Assembly: GCF_019204005.1 (NCBI RefSeq)
Contig: NZ_JAGSPA010000001.1
Coordinates: 992,001-1,056,000 of the forward strand
DNA: 64,000 nucleotides
Direction of reading: 5' to 3'
From: Pacificimonas pallii
GTDB lineage: Bacteria; Pseudomonadota; Alphaproteobacteria; Sphingomonadales; Sphingomonadaceae
Part shown: one piece after another, positions 45,006-53,890 of the stretch
Position numbering within the stretch: the stretch's first letter is position 1
Layout: every line of letters starts with the position of its first letter
Notes under the pieces: model-generated
What the model was told of the DNA's origin: nothing
What the model saw: only the letters and a program-made list of their open reading frames with translations
The model's database searches: none
Made by a program: the position numbers and the translations under genes

Positions 45006-48000
45006 TTAAGCGGCCTGAGGACCATCCCAGATGGCCGCATTGAGGTCTTTGAGCAACTCGCCTAGCCGATTGTCGAACTCGCGGTCGACTGCATCGAAAC
45101 CGCCCGCCTGTGCAAAAGCGCCATCTGTGAGGAGCTCGGGATCGCTGACCGGCTGCGCCTTGAGCGCGCGGCCAATGCGGGTGAGCCATTGGCGCTGTTT
45201 CGTGGTCCACTGGCGGGAGTTGAGGATCGCCTGCACGCCGTTTTCGACGCGGGTCTCATAAGGGACCAGCGGGTCGCCGAGCGCCGCCTGACGGACGAAG
45301 CCGATGATATGCGCGGCGATATCGGCATTGCGGGTGCTGCCATAGGCGCGGCGCAGGTTCGCTTCGGAGAACCCCTGCTGATCAAGCAGGATGGCGAGCT
45401 CCTTCAGCTCCTTGCGGGTCAGTTCGCGCGGGCGCTGGGTGGCTGCGATCATGGCAGGCACCGCGTTCATGTTGGCGCGGACGTAGGCTTCGAAGCTCTC
45501 GATGTAGTCGACCGGGCTGGCTTTCTCGCCAAAGTTGTCGGTTACTTCGGTCAGCTCGTCATCGTGTTCGGAAATGAAGATGCCGCTGTCACGCTTGCTT
45601 TTCTGCAGCGGCATGTCGAGCACTCGGGCAAGATCGGGGTGTTGGCGGAACAGCGCCGCAGTCTCTCCAGGTGGCGCATCCTTCAGCCTGTCGGGCAGGT
45701 CGGCGAGTGGACCCAACACGCTTTCCAGCACCTCGCGCCGTTCGCCCTGGATCAGCTTTTGTCGCTGGCGCAGCTTGACCACGATCTGGTCACGGACAAA
45801 GGCGCGGTCCTCGTCAGTCGGCGCGTTCTCGAGATCAGCCACCAGCTTGCCGAAGGTCAGCCCGGGATCGACCACCACCGGCCGCATATCGGTGACTTCC
45901 TGCAAATTGGCGTAGATGTCGACCGCGTCGAAAATGCGGAAGTATTCCTTGCCGATATCGTCACATCGCCGCGTGGCGCGCCCGATCATCTGATCATAGA
46001 GAATGCGGCTGTTGACCCGGCGAACGAAGACCAGATTTGTGATCGCTGGCACGTCGATGCCGGTCGTGAGCAGGTCCACCGTGACGACGTATTTGGGACG
46101 CGGATCGTTCTTGAACGCTTTGATCCGGTCGAGCGGCTTGTCGACCGAGCCAGTAATCTTGTCGACAATGTCATGCGGCTGTGGACCGTACTCCTCCGTC
46201 AGAGCGGCAGTGAGCTGCTCGACAAGAGTATCGGCATGGTCATCGCGCGCGGCGAAGATCAGGGTCTTGCCCGGCTGATCTGGCGGACATTCCAGTGCAA
46301 TGGCATCGGCTACAGCACGGTTGAAGGCAGGCGTGTAGACCTTCTTGTTGAACTCACCGACCTCGAAATCGACCTGGTCCTCCAGATCGAACAGATCGAC
46401 TTGACCGGTGCGGGGATCAACGATGTTGACCTCTTCGCCTTGATCGAAGTGGATGCCCGCCTGGCTGAGCGCGGTCGTGATGCGGCGCGGCGGCCGGTGG
46501 TCGATCAAATATCCGTCGATGACCGCCTGCCGGTAGCCATAACGGAATACCGCCGGGCCAAATATCTCACGTGTATGCAACGCAGGTGTGGCCGTGAGGG
46601 CAATCTTTGTCGCGTCGAAATAGTCGAGCACGCGGCGATAGGCCGACAGGTAATCATCGAGGTTGCGGAAGCCGAGATCGTCCTCGCGCAACTCGGCATC
46701 GAGCGTGTAACCGCGATGCGCCTCATCGACGATGATGAGGTCATAGGTGCCAGGCGTCGGGCGTTCGGCATCCGGATCATCGAACACGCGCCGGATCATC
46801 GCCTGCACAGTTGCCACCTGAACCCGATCAGTCGCTTCCGGGAATTTGCGCGCCAGATCAGCGACCGGAAAAACCTGGTCGAACTTGAGGAAGCCGTTGG
46901 TGTCGGTCGCGCTCATCGCATCGAGCGTCTGCCGCCCAAGCGCATTTCGATCGACCAGGAACAGGATGCGGCGGAATCGCTTCGACCGCAGCAACTCATA
47001 CATCAGAGCAATAGCAAGCCGCGTCTTGCCAGTGCCGGTTGCCATAGCAATTAGGATGTGATCCTGCCCGCGCCCCACTGCATCACGCACTGCCTCCAAA
47101 GCGTCCTGCTGATATGGGCGCAGGCCAGTCACACCAATCTCTCGTTCTGCGACCTTCTCAAGGTCTTCGCCGAGTTCCTGCTCCAGCTTTTCCGAAAGAT
47201 CTCGGGGGGAAAACCAGTCGGCCAGCGCCCGGGGAGGTGACCCCGAACGGGCATCCCAAAACCAGGTGCCGGATTTTGTCGCAAGCTGTTTGACGTAAGG
47301 ACGTCCATTCGTGACGAATAGGAAAGGTACGCGAAAACGATCGTCGGCATCTCGCCACGGTCCGCCAGTCGGCAGCTCGTCCGGCGTGAGCTCGATACCC
47401 TTGGCGTAACGCTTGGCCTGACCGATGCGGCCAGGAACATCCTTGAACTGGCGCTTCGCTTCGATGACACCGACACAAAGGCCATCAATGAACAAGGCAT
47501 AATCTACTGGGCCGCTCGCGGTCGGCCATTCGGCAATGGCCATCGCCTTGCCATAAGCGGGACAAACACCCGCGGCGTGGCGCATAACGGCGCTATCGAC
47601 TTCCCATCCTGCCGCGCGCAGCTGATCGTCAATCAGAACCCGCGTAGTCGCTTCGTCGATCTCGATTTCTTGCGCCTGCTCAGAGCCCAGACGGGCAAGT
47701 AATTCCAGCTGCTGTGGTGGTGTCGATAGTGCCTTCGCCTGCGTCTCTGCCAGTTCTCTAGTTGCTGCCTGTAGTGCCTCTTCAGTTTCAGCAGCATATT
47801 GCTCCCAAAACGCGCGCTGCTCCGCTTCTTCCTCAACCGAAGCCGCAAGGTTCGCCTTTTCCTCGTCAGCCTGCTGTGCGGCGAGGCGTGCTTTTGCTTC
47901 TGCATCCGAGCTTTGTCGGACTGCCTTCTTAAGCTCGGCAATCTCCTCGCGCAGTCGGTCGGTGGCATCCGATGGCGGCACGGGCGGCACAAATGGACCA

Positions 48001-48398
48001 GCCTTGAATCCGGGATTGCCCGCGTAGGAATTATGAAACCAGACGCCCAGCGCACGGGCGATCTTCAGGCCATGCAAAGCTTCACCGGCCGTACCTGTAT
48101 TCTCGTGTAGAGCCTCATTCCCCGTACGCTTCAAATGGTAGAAGTAGTCGGCAACATCTCGTGGGATCACGCCGCGCGATTTCAAAGCGCGCAGGATGTC
48201 ATCGAAACTTGGCTGTCCGGCGGGCAGAAGTGCGTGCTGCGCAGCAATCTCTTTCGCCAGAAACTCACCGAAGAGCCTCAGTTTCCCAAGCGCCCCCGGT
48301 GGATCATCATGGAAGTAGCGCTCAGCAAGAACCCCCAGTTTCGCCAGCTGGGGGCTGTGCGATTGCAGAAATCCAAAGTTGCCTTGCCCCGGTGACAT
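45006..48398 (-). CDS. hsdR: Type I restriction enzyme endonuclease/translocase subunit
   Basis: The 1130-residue motor-nuclease subunit. Order of parts: an N-terminal DUF4145-like helical domain (about 15-130), a coiled coil (about 145-240), a PD-(D/E)XK nuclease (GPVDYALFIDG and GVIEAKRQF, near 300-330), the SF2 helicase with Walker A AMATGTGKTRLAIALM, DEAHRGY and TATPALH, then the EcoEI-type C-terminal domain. Both catalytic centres look intact. First gene of the restriction operon, 57 bp from the resolvase pseudogene. Confidence 0.95.
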   Translation of the reverse strand: MSPGQGNFGFLQSHSPQLAKLGVLAERYFHDDPPGALGKLRLFGEFLAKEIAAQHALLPAGQPSFDDILRALKSRGVIPRDVADYFYHLKRTGNEALHENTGTAGEALHGLKIARALGVWFHNSYAGNPGFKAGPFVPPVPPSDATDRLREEIAELKKAVRQSSDAEAKARLAAQQADEEKANLAASVEEEAEQRAFWEQYAAETEEALQAATRELAETQAKALSTPPQQLELLARLGSEQAQEIEIDEATTRVLIDDQLRAAGWEVDSAVMRHAAGVCPAYGKAMAIAEWPTASGPVDYALFIDGLCVGVIEAKRQFKDVPGRIGQAKRYAKGIELTPDELPTGGPWRDADDRFRVPFLFVTNGRPYVKQLATKSGTWFWDARSGSPPRALADWFSPRDLSEKLEQELGEDLEKVAEREIGVTGLRPYQQDALEAVRDAVGRGQDHILIAMATGTGKTRLAIALMYELLRSKRFRRILFLVDRNALGRQTLDAMSATDTNGFLKFDQVFPVADLARKFPEATDRVQVATVQAMIRRVFDDPDAERPTPGTYDLIIVDEAHRGYTLDAELREDDLGFRNLDDYLSAYRRVLDYFDATKIALTATPALHTREIFGPAVFRYGYRQAVIDGYLIDHRPPRRITTALSQAGIHFDQGEEVNIVDPRTGQVDLFDLEDQVDFEVGEFNKKVYTPAFNRAVADAIALECPPDQPGKTLIFAARDDHADTLVEQLTAALTEEYGPQPHDIVDKITGSVDKPLDRIKAFKNDPRPKYVVTVDLLTTGIDVPAITNLVFVRRVNSRILYDQMIGRATRRCDDIGKEYFRIFDAVDIYANLQEVTDMRPVVVDPGLTFGKLVADLENAPTDEDRAFVRDQIVVKLRQRQKLIQGERREVLESVLGPLADLPDRLKDAPPGETAALFRQHPDLARVLDMPLQKSKRDSGIFISEHDDELTEVTDNFGEKASPVDYIESFEAYVRANMNAVPAMIAATQRPRELTRKELKELAILLDQQGFSEANLRRAYGSTRNADIAAHIIGFVRQAALGDPLVPYETRVENGVQAILNSRQWTTKQRQWLTRIGRALKAQPVSDPELLTDGAFAQAGGFDAVDREFDNRLGELLKDLNAAIWDGPQAA

Positions 48399-48454
48399 AA
48401 CTTGTTCTTACCATTCAGAATCGTTTGCTCAACATGATGTGTACATGTTCACAA

Positions 48455-49012
48455 CTACACATGTTTGTTTTTGAGATTGCGATAGAGTGTCGCGTGGTGG
48501 CAGTTGAGCACTCTGGCAACCTCGCGTACAGACTGTCCCGTGTCGATCAGTCGCTTGCCCAAGTTGATCTGCTCGGCGCTTAGCTTGGATGGTCGACCAA
48601 ATTTCACGCCCCGTTTCTTCGCCGCCTCCCCGCCCGAAGATGTGCGCTCGCGGATCAGCTCGCGCTCAAATTCAGCGATGCCGGCGAACACGGTCAATAC
48701 CATTCGTCCAGCTGGCGATGTCGTGTCGGCCCAAGGCTCAGCCAGCGATCTTAGGCCAGCTTCCACGTCAGTAAGCTGCTAAGCGATATCGAGCAGGTCG
48801 CGTGTCGAACGGGCAAGCCGGTCAAGGCGGGTGACCACCAGCACGTCTTCTGCGCGCAGATGCTCCATTAATCGCGAGAGCTCCGGTCGGTCGCGCTTTG
48901 CGCCGGACTGCTTTTCCTCAAACACACGTCCGCATCCAGCTTCACGCAGCTCGGTTCGCTGCTGCCGTAGGTCCTGATCGTCCGTAGACACGCGGGCATA
49001 TCCAATCAGCAT
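48455..49012 (-). pseudogene. Serine resolvase/invertase disrupted by one amber codon
   Basis: 185-codon resolvase of the Tn3/Pin type. It starts MLIGYARVSTDDQDLRQQR (catalytic Ser in RVST), continues VVTRLDRLARSTRDLLDIA, and after a TAG at 48779-48781 (codon 78) resumes in the same frame with QLTDVEAGLRSLAEPWADTT, GRMVLTVFAGIAEFERELI and a C-terminal helix-turn-helix (SVREVARVLNCHHATLYR). Every other position is intact, so the mutation looks recent. A res-like site is just upstream. ATG 49012 is the family start. Confidence 0.85.
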
Positions 49013-49369
49013 GTCGCAGATATGGTGCGAAACCCTTTCGTTTTGCAACCGACTTTTGCGACAAGAGCTTCCGAGCAGCCACAAAGCATTCGGTCTCTGT
49101 CGCAGAACTTAGGATTTTCGCGACAGCACGTAATCCGTGGCAGGGGCTTCCCCAAATCCAATCAATTCCTTATCTGGGTCATTGCCCGTCGGTCAGTCCC
49201 GCGGGTGAGGCTTAGTAACCTCAAACCGTCACGGCCGGTCGAACCAGTTTCGGCCGGGTGGCCGTCGCGTATGTCCAGGGTCCGCCTAAAGGTGGCGGCG
49301 CCTTGTGATGACGCAGGGTTACTAACACCCGGCTCGGGTCCGCCTCTTGATCAGATGGGAGGGGACCGG
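49013..49369. other. 357-bp intergenic region with resolvase site
   Basis: Lies between the divergent resolvase pseudogene and the small exported protein gene. The left 110 bp contain the res-like repeats at 49026-49125; the rest should hold the promoter of the plus-strand pair. No protein gene is supported here: the frame from 49022 has no homology before base 49370. Confidence 0.5.
49026..49125. promoter_or_regulatory. Candidate res recombination site of the resolvase
   Basis: Starting 14 bp upstream of the resolvase start are several copies of a TTTTGCGACA-like half-site. TGCGAAA and TTTTGCA (49026-49047) form one inverted pair, TTTTGCGACA stands at 49054-49063, and TGTCGC (49098-49103) with GCGACA (49120-49125) form a 28-bp inverted pair. 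This is the usual arrangement of res subsites I-III next to Tn3-type resolvase genes. Confidence 0.6.
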
Positions 49370-49504
49370 ATGAGGGCCGCAAAGAATTTCGCAATCTTGA
49401 TTTCAGCAGCGTTGATCCTGCCAATCCCGGTATCCGCTCAGGTCAACCACCAATGGAATGACTTCTGGGAGCCGTTGGTGGCAGCGAGAACGTCGACCGT
49501 GTGA
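49370..49504 (+). CDS. Small exported peptide (44 aa)
   Basis: MRAAKNFAILISAALILPIP begins a clear signal peptide (cleavage likely after VSA in PVSAQVNH), leaving a mature peptide of about 21 residues (QVNHQWNDFWEPL and a short tail). A GGGAGGGG ribosome site lies 5 nt before ATG 49370. Its stop overlaps the GTG start of the next gene by 4 bp (GTGA), so the two are probably co-translated. No family recognised; the small size leaves a chance that it is only a leader. Confidence 0.55.
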   Translation: MRAAKNFAILISAALILPIPVSAQVNHQWNDFWEPLVAARTSTV

Positions 49505-50211
49505 GTGATGACTCACTAATTGCCCGACCGCTACGGGAGAAAGCCGATGAAATCGCTGGCGCGCGCTTCTTCAGGGAGCGCGGAAGCTCCGATCCGATGG
49601 CTGTCACCCAGCGCAGCTTGCGATCATTCGAACAAAGCTGTCGAACGCGGGGTGGCAGTGTTCCCGCTGCCGATGATGCGCGCACGGTCTCCTCTGGCGA
49701 ACGGGTGATCGCTCACCTTGTTCAGCCAACTGGCATGCGCCACCAATGGCGAGGTGAGGTTGCGATCTGTGATGGCAGTGATGGGGAACCGATCGCTGGC
49801 TTCGTGTCACTCGTGAAAGACAACTCCGAAATCCACCGCAGCGGCGACGCCGGAAGCCAGCTGATCGGGGGATTGCTCGGCGGGCTTCGGAACACCACTG
49901 CAATCTACCTGTTTCGTGCGGATCGCTGGCCTACAGCCACTGATGCAACGGTTCTCTCATCAGTTGAAGAGCGGTGGGATGCCGATTCCGAGGCGCGCAT
50001 GCTCGCAGCGCGGCAGGAGGCGGAGGAATTCCAAGCCAATTTGGCGATTGGTTACGAGACCAATTGCGGCACTGTAATCGACGTTCGAGGGCCAATGGCG
50101 GAAGTGGCAGTCCCAACAAACCGACGCGCGCCAAATGGAGAAGCGATATTCTGGTCACGCAAGGAGCGTCTTTTTCCGCCCGGACATGGCGTCTGCACGT
50201 ACGGCTTGTGA
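49501..50211 (+). CDS. Hypothetical protein coupled to the small peptide gene
   Basis: A 236-residue soluble protein with no signal peptide or membrane segment. It has a central hydrophobic beta-like core (HQWRGEVAICDGSDGEPIAG, LIGGLLGGLRNTTAIYLFRA) and ends VPTNRRAPNGEAIFWSRKER. I recognise no domain. GTG 49501 overlaps the previous stop. Codon use is less GC-biased than in the core genes, in keeping with an acquired region. Convergent with tetR, 122 bp apart. Confidence 0.6.
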   Translation: MSDDSLIARPLREKADEIAGARFFRERGSSDPMAVTQRSLRSFEQSCRTRGGSVPAADDARTVSSGERVIAHLVQPTGMRHQWRGEVAICDGSDGEPIAGFVSLVKDNSEIHRSGDAGSQLIGGLLGGLRNTTAIYLFRADRWPTATDATVLSSVEERWDADSEARMLAARQEAEEFQANLAIGYETNCGTVIDVRGPMAEVAVPTNRRAPNGEAIFWSRKERLFPPGHGVCTYGL

Positions 50212-50333
50212 CGACCCTTCACGTAATGACCGCTCTTGGGTGGCACGCGCCTATTTGGTTGCGTCTAGGATTGGGTGAGAGCGGACAAAGTAACGCGAGC
50301 AGTCTTTCTTGGAGGATCGTTTGGTGGCCAGGC

Positions 50334-50933
50334 CTATGCATGGGAAGCCAATATCTCCAGCACACGTGCGAGCGCCTGATCAGCAGGATCTTCCTCTTGC
50401 ATCAACGCGTAGCTGCCGGTGAGCCATAAAGAGCAATGACCATGCACCGTTGCGATCAAAGATCGGACAAGGCGGCGTCCTTCGCCGCTATCTCCGAAGC
50501 CCAGTGTTAAGCTGACTTCGCGGTCGACAATTCCGGTAAGCGCCTCGCGAGCAAGTGTGTCCTCGGGTGGGATTTCTATCGACCGGTCAATACGGTGATC
50601 GTAGATCGCCATCCAGGTATTGCGGTTGGTTTCTGCGAACTCAAAATAGGCTCGCACTAATGCTTCAATGCGCGAAGCAGGATCGTTGGTTGCCTTCGCT
50701 AACGCGGCCTCCAACCAAGCGGACCACAAGCGGAATGTCTGACTGTTGATCGCAATCAGATAGCCATCAAGCCCGCCAAACACATTGTAGATCGTGCCTA
50801 CGGAGTAGCCTGCGCGCCGTGCAGCTTCGCGACCAGAAAACTTCGCAAAACCCTTCTCCGCCATCAGTTCGTGCCCGCGATTGATTAGCAAAGCGCGCAG
50901 CTCAGAAGCGGTGTGGTCAGATCGTCTTCCCAT
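50334..50933 (-). CDS. TetR-family transcriptional regulator
   Basis: A 199-residue repressor-type protein. The N-terminal helix-turn-helix is visible in MAEKGFAKFSGREAARRAGY followed by SVGTIYNVFGGLDGYLIAI, the TetR pattern; the C-terminal ligand domain runs from about residue 70. It is divergent from the six-gene biosynthetic operon and presumably controls it through the paired boxes at 50956-50991. The start is uncertain: ATG 50933 has no good ribosome site, and ATG 50963 lies inside an operator box, so leaderless translation is possible. Confidence 0.85.
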   Translation of the reverse strand: MGRRSDHTASELRALLINRGHELMAEKGFAKFSGREAARRAGYSVGTIYNVFGGLDGYLIAINSQTFRLWSAWLEAALAKATNDPASRIEALVRAYFEFAETNRNTWMAIYDHRIDRSIEIPPEDTLAREALTGIVDREVSLTLGFGDSGEGRRLVRSLIATVHGHCSLWLTGSYALMQEEDPADQALARVLEILASHA

Positions 50934-50955
50934 GTCATGCTTAATAACGCAGAAA

Positions 50956-50991
50956 TTGAACATTGTCTATTTTTTAATTGAACAGCGTCTA
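50956..50991. promoter_or_regulatory. Two direct operator-like boxes between tetR and the biosynthetic operon
   Basis: TTGAACANNGTCTA occurs twice, at 50956-50969 (NN = TT) and 50978-50991 (NN = GC), with matching positions exactly 22 bp apart, two helical turns. Each box is weakly dyad-like. They lie in an AT-rich region between divergent tetR and the ketosynthase gene, where the promoters of both should be. Likely binding sites for the TetR protein. Confidence 0.7.
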
Positions 50992-51033
50992 ATTATGTGA
51001 GACTGTGTTAGCGAATCAACTGGAGGAACACTC

Positions 51034-52029
51034 GTGTTAAGCCGATTCAGGATTGCAGGCGCTGGCGCGTACAAACCGCGTAATGCGCTGACTTCGCGTG
51101 AAATGGACGATGTCCATGGCTGCGCGGCAGGATGGACGGAAGGCGAGTTTGGCATCGCTTCGCGCCATGTAGCAGGTGATGCTGAGACTACATCAACTAT
51201 GGCTGCAAAAGCGGCGAAGGTGGCGCTGGCTAATGCGGGCTGGGAAGGCAAATCGTTGGACGTCATTATCGGCGGTTGCGGCGTAATGGAACAGCCGATC
51301 CCATCGACATCAGCGCTGGTGCAAGACAAGCTCGGCCTTGGCGCATCAGGCATCCCCTGTTTCGACGTCAATCAGACCTGCCTTTCCTTTGTGGCTGCCT
51401 TCGACGTGGCGGCCATGGGGTTGGCTATAGGCCGTTGGAAGCGGGCTCTGGTGTATGCCAGCGACATCGCAACTGTTGGCCTCAATCCGGACGATCCTAA
51501 GACGCGTTCCATCTTCGGCGATGGAGCTGCTGCAATCGTGATTGAAGCAGATGAGCAAGGCACAAGCGGGCTGCTAAGCCAATCAAGTGTGACGATGGGT
51601 GCGCATAATAATCTGGCTCAATTGCGCTCAGGCGGAACCAAGCTGCGCGTTAGCGAGGGGTACGAAGCTTTGGTGGAAGGCTCGTATTTTGAGATGGACG
51701 CGTTCGGCATTTTTAAAGCGGCTGCCAAAGCTCTACCGGGCGTGATCGAGCAGGCGCTCAGCGGCGCGAATATTACAAAGGACGATCTCGACTGCATCAT
51801 CTGCCATCAAGCGAGCGCGCCGGGCGTAGAGCACGTCAAGCGTTTGTTTGGCCCTCGTGATGAGAGGGTGGTCAATATTTTTGCCGATCACGGCAACCAG
51901 ATTGCGGCGTCTATCCCGACGGTGCTGGCTCACGCGCTTGAAACGGGTGCAGCGAAGCCGGGTGATACTATCATGCTGCTCGGCACGGCCGCAGGGATCA
52001 GCGCGACCGCGATGGTGGTGCGCATATGA
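51034..52029 (+). CDS. 3-oxoacyl-ACP synthase III-like ketosynthase
   Basis: Thiolase-fold condensing enzyme, 331 residues, like FabH or OleA. The catalytic triad is visible: Cys116 in FDVNQTCLSF, His258 in IICHQASAPG and Asn288 in FADHGNQIAASIPT. It should join an acyl-CoA or acyl-ACP starter to an extender or a second acyl unit. GTG 51034 is supported by GGAGG 7 nt upstream. First gene of a six-gene operon; its stop overlaps the SDR start by ATGA. A stand-alone KASIII in a regulated operon suggests specialised metabolism rather than fatty acid synthesis. Confidence 0.9.
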   Translation: MLSRFRIAGAGAYKPRNALTSREMDDVHGCAAGWTEGEFGIASRHVAGDAETTSTMAAKAAKVALANAGWEGKSLDVIIGGCGVMEQPIPSTSALVQDKLGLGASGIPCFDVNQTCLSFVAAFDVAAMGLAIGRWKRALVYASDIATVGLNPDDPKTRSIFGDGAAAIVIEADEQGTSGLLSQSSVTMGAHNNLAQLRSGGTKLRVSEGYEALVEGSYFEMDAFGIFKAAAKALPGVIEQALSGANITKDDLDCIICHQASAPGVEHVKRLFGPRDERVVNIFADHGNQIAASIPTVLAHALETGAAKPGDTIMLLGTAAGISATAMVVRI

Positions 52030-53045
52030 GCGCGCAGTTCAAAGGGCGGCGTATCCTACTAACCGGCGCAACGGGCGGGCTTGGTTTCGCTTGCGCGCGT
52101 GAACTGATTGCTCGCGGGCATGAAGTGCGTGCCGTTGGTCGGCAGTTGGAGCCTGGCCAAGCGCTTGAAGCCTTAGGCGCGGAGTTTCTCGCCTTCGACC
52201 TTGAAGAGGAACACGACCTGACCGCGCTGCTTCGAGGCTACGACAGCGTCATCCACGCGGCTGCTTTGTCCGCAAGCTGGGGTGGGCGTGAGGCGTTTGA
52301 GAGTGCGAATGTCGATGTGACGCGGCGTCTTTTGAATGCGGCCGCGAAGCGTAGCATAAAGCGTTTTGTCTTCATCTCCTCGCCGTCAATCTTTGCGAGC
52401 TTCGAGGACCGTGTCGGCATTGGTGAGAGTGATTTGCCCGTCGATCCTCCGCTCAACTATTATGCGCAATCCAAGCGTGCCGCGGAGCGCCTGGTGCTTG
52501 CGTCTCGCGATGACGCGCTTGCTTGCTCCGTTATCCGTCCACGTGCGCTCGTGGGGGAGGGCGACAGGGTGATCCTTCCCAAGCTTGTTGAGTTGGCCGC
52601 GCGTGAAAAGATCCCCATGCCGCGCGACGGAAAGGCTCTGATTGAGCTAACAGATCTGCGCGATGCAGCTTGGGCGATTTGCGAGGCGGAGGAACGTGCA
52701 GACGATTTGAAGGGCCGCGCGATCAATATTTCTGGCGGCAATCCGCGCGCTGTGAAAGAGGTCGCTCAGCAGCTGGCTCAGGCACTTGGTAAATCCCCGC
52801 GTTTTGTGACGCCCCGGATGCCGCTTTTGCGGGTTTTGGCCGCGTCGTTGGAGGGGCTCGCAAAGCTTACAGGGCGTGAAGCGGAGCCGCTTCTCACTCG
52901 CTATACGCTAGCGACTTTGGCCTATTCGCAAAGCTTCGACCTAGCCCCTGCCAAGCGCCTGCTCGATTACGCCCCGCGCTATGATGGGCTGGCGACCTTG
53001 CTCGAACAGGCGCATCAAATGGCAGGCATGGGAGAACCAGCATGA
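52026..53045 (+). CDS. NAD(P)-dependent extended SDR (epimerase/3beta-HSD/OleD-like)
   Basis: A 339-residue oxidoreductase. The cofactor fold is RRILLTGATGGLGFACARE (residues ~8-26) and the catalytic pair is Tyr146 and Lys150 in NYYAQSK, with a preceding Ser in VFISSPSIFAS. It resembles 3beta-hydroxysteroid dehydrogenase and OleD-type ketoreductases, so it may reduce the 3-keto product of the neighbouring ketosynthase. Starts and ends with 4-bp overlaps to its neighbours, implying translational coupling. Confidence 0.88.
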   Translation: MSAQFKGRRILLTGATGGLGFACARELIARGHEVRAVGRQLEPGQALEALGAEFLAFDLEEEHDLTALLRGYDSVIHAAALSASWGGREAFESANVDVTRRLLNAAAKRSIKRFVFISSPSIFASFEDRVGIGESDLPVDPPLNYYAQSKRAAERLVLASRDDALACSVIRPRALVGEGDRVILPKLVELAAREKIPMPRDGKALIELTDLRDAAWAICEAEERADDLKGRAINISGGNPRAVKEVAQQLAQALGKSPRFVTPRMPLLRVLAASLEGLAKLTGREAEPLLTRYTLATLAYSQSFDLAPAKRLLDYAPRYDGLATLLEQAHQMAGMGEPA

Positions 53046-53890
53046 CCCGAGTAGGATTCCGCTGGTTGGAACGTGGCTCCACTCGCCATCCTGAGGTCAT
53101 AACGCTTTCAGGCGGCAGCGTTTGTGCAGTCGATTTCCCGGCTCTCGTTGGGGTGATTAAGCACCCAACGCGCGGGTTTTTCCTGTTCGACACCGGCTAT
53201 GATTCTGCTTTCGAGGAAGCGACTGACCCGTTCCCCGAGCGCTTTTATCGCTGGACGACTCCGGTTGAGCTCGGCGCCGACCTTGAGTGGCAGACCTGGC
53301 TCAAGATGCACGATATCGACGAAACGCAGATTGCGGGCACCATAGTCTCGCATTTCCACGGCGACCACGTTGCTGGCATGCGGCACCTGGCGGAAAAGCC
53401 GATCTATTGCGCAAAGGCGGGGCTGATCGCTTTGCGTAAGCCGGGCCGCTTTGGCCGTGTGCGGCAGGGGCTTCTTGGCGGGTTGGTGCCGGAGAATGTG
53501 GATGCGAGCGCACATTTCTTTGAGGATGCGCCTGAGCGTCCTCTGCCCGGTGCATTTGCCCCGTTTGACAGTGGCCGCGATATTCTGGGCGATGGCAGCC
53601 TGCTTGCGGTTGAATTGCCGGGGCATTGCGCGGGCCATTGGGGTCTTGCTCTTACGACCGAGGCCGGTCAGGCCGTGCTACTCGCTGCCGACGCCGTGTG
53701 GTCGGGCAAAGCGATCAAAGAGCGCCGCCCTCCGCCGCGTATCACGACCGCTTTGCTGGGCGATACGCGCTCCTACCGCGAGACGCTTGATCTGCTTCAC
53801 GCCGCATCGGTCAATAATGGTGAGCTGGCGATCCTACCCTCACATTGCGCCCAAAATGCGCGCGCTTTCCGAGGTGATGATGAGACCTGA
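53042..53890 (+). CDS. MBL-fold metallo-hydrolase
   Basis: A 282-residue metallo-beta-lactamase-fold hydrolase. The metal motif HxHxDH is SHFHGDHVAG (His104, His106, Asp108, His109), with further ligands in VELPGHCAGHWG and AADAVW. FLFDTGYDSAFEEA matches the lactonase-type opening strand. It could hydrolyse a thioester or lactone intermediate of the pathway, or act as an N-acyl-homoserine-lactonase-like enzyme. Overlaps both neighbours. Confidence 0.88.
   Translation: MTRVGFRWLERGSTRHPEVITLSGGSVCAVDFPALVGVIKHPTRGFFLFDTGYDSAFEEATDPFPERFYRWTTPVELGADLEWQTWLKMHDIDETQIAGTIVSHFHGDHVAGMRHLAEKPIYCAKAGLIALRKPGRFGRVRQGLLGGLVPENVDASAHFFEDAPERPLPGAFAPFDSGRDILGDGSLLAVELPGHCAGHWGLALTTEAGQAVLLAADAVWSGKAIKERRPPPRITTALLGDTRSYRETLDLLHAASVNNGELAILPSHCAQNARAFRGDDET

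Noticed and set aside
48779-48781. Amber codon as a recoded (pyrrolysine or read-through) position in the resolvase
   Set aside because: No pyl genes are in view and resolvases do not use recoding; a simple nonsense mutation is the better explanation.
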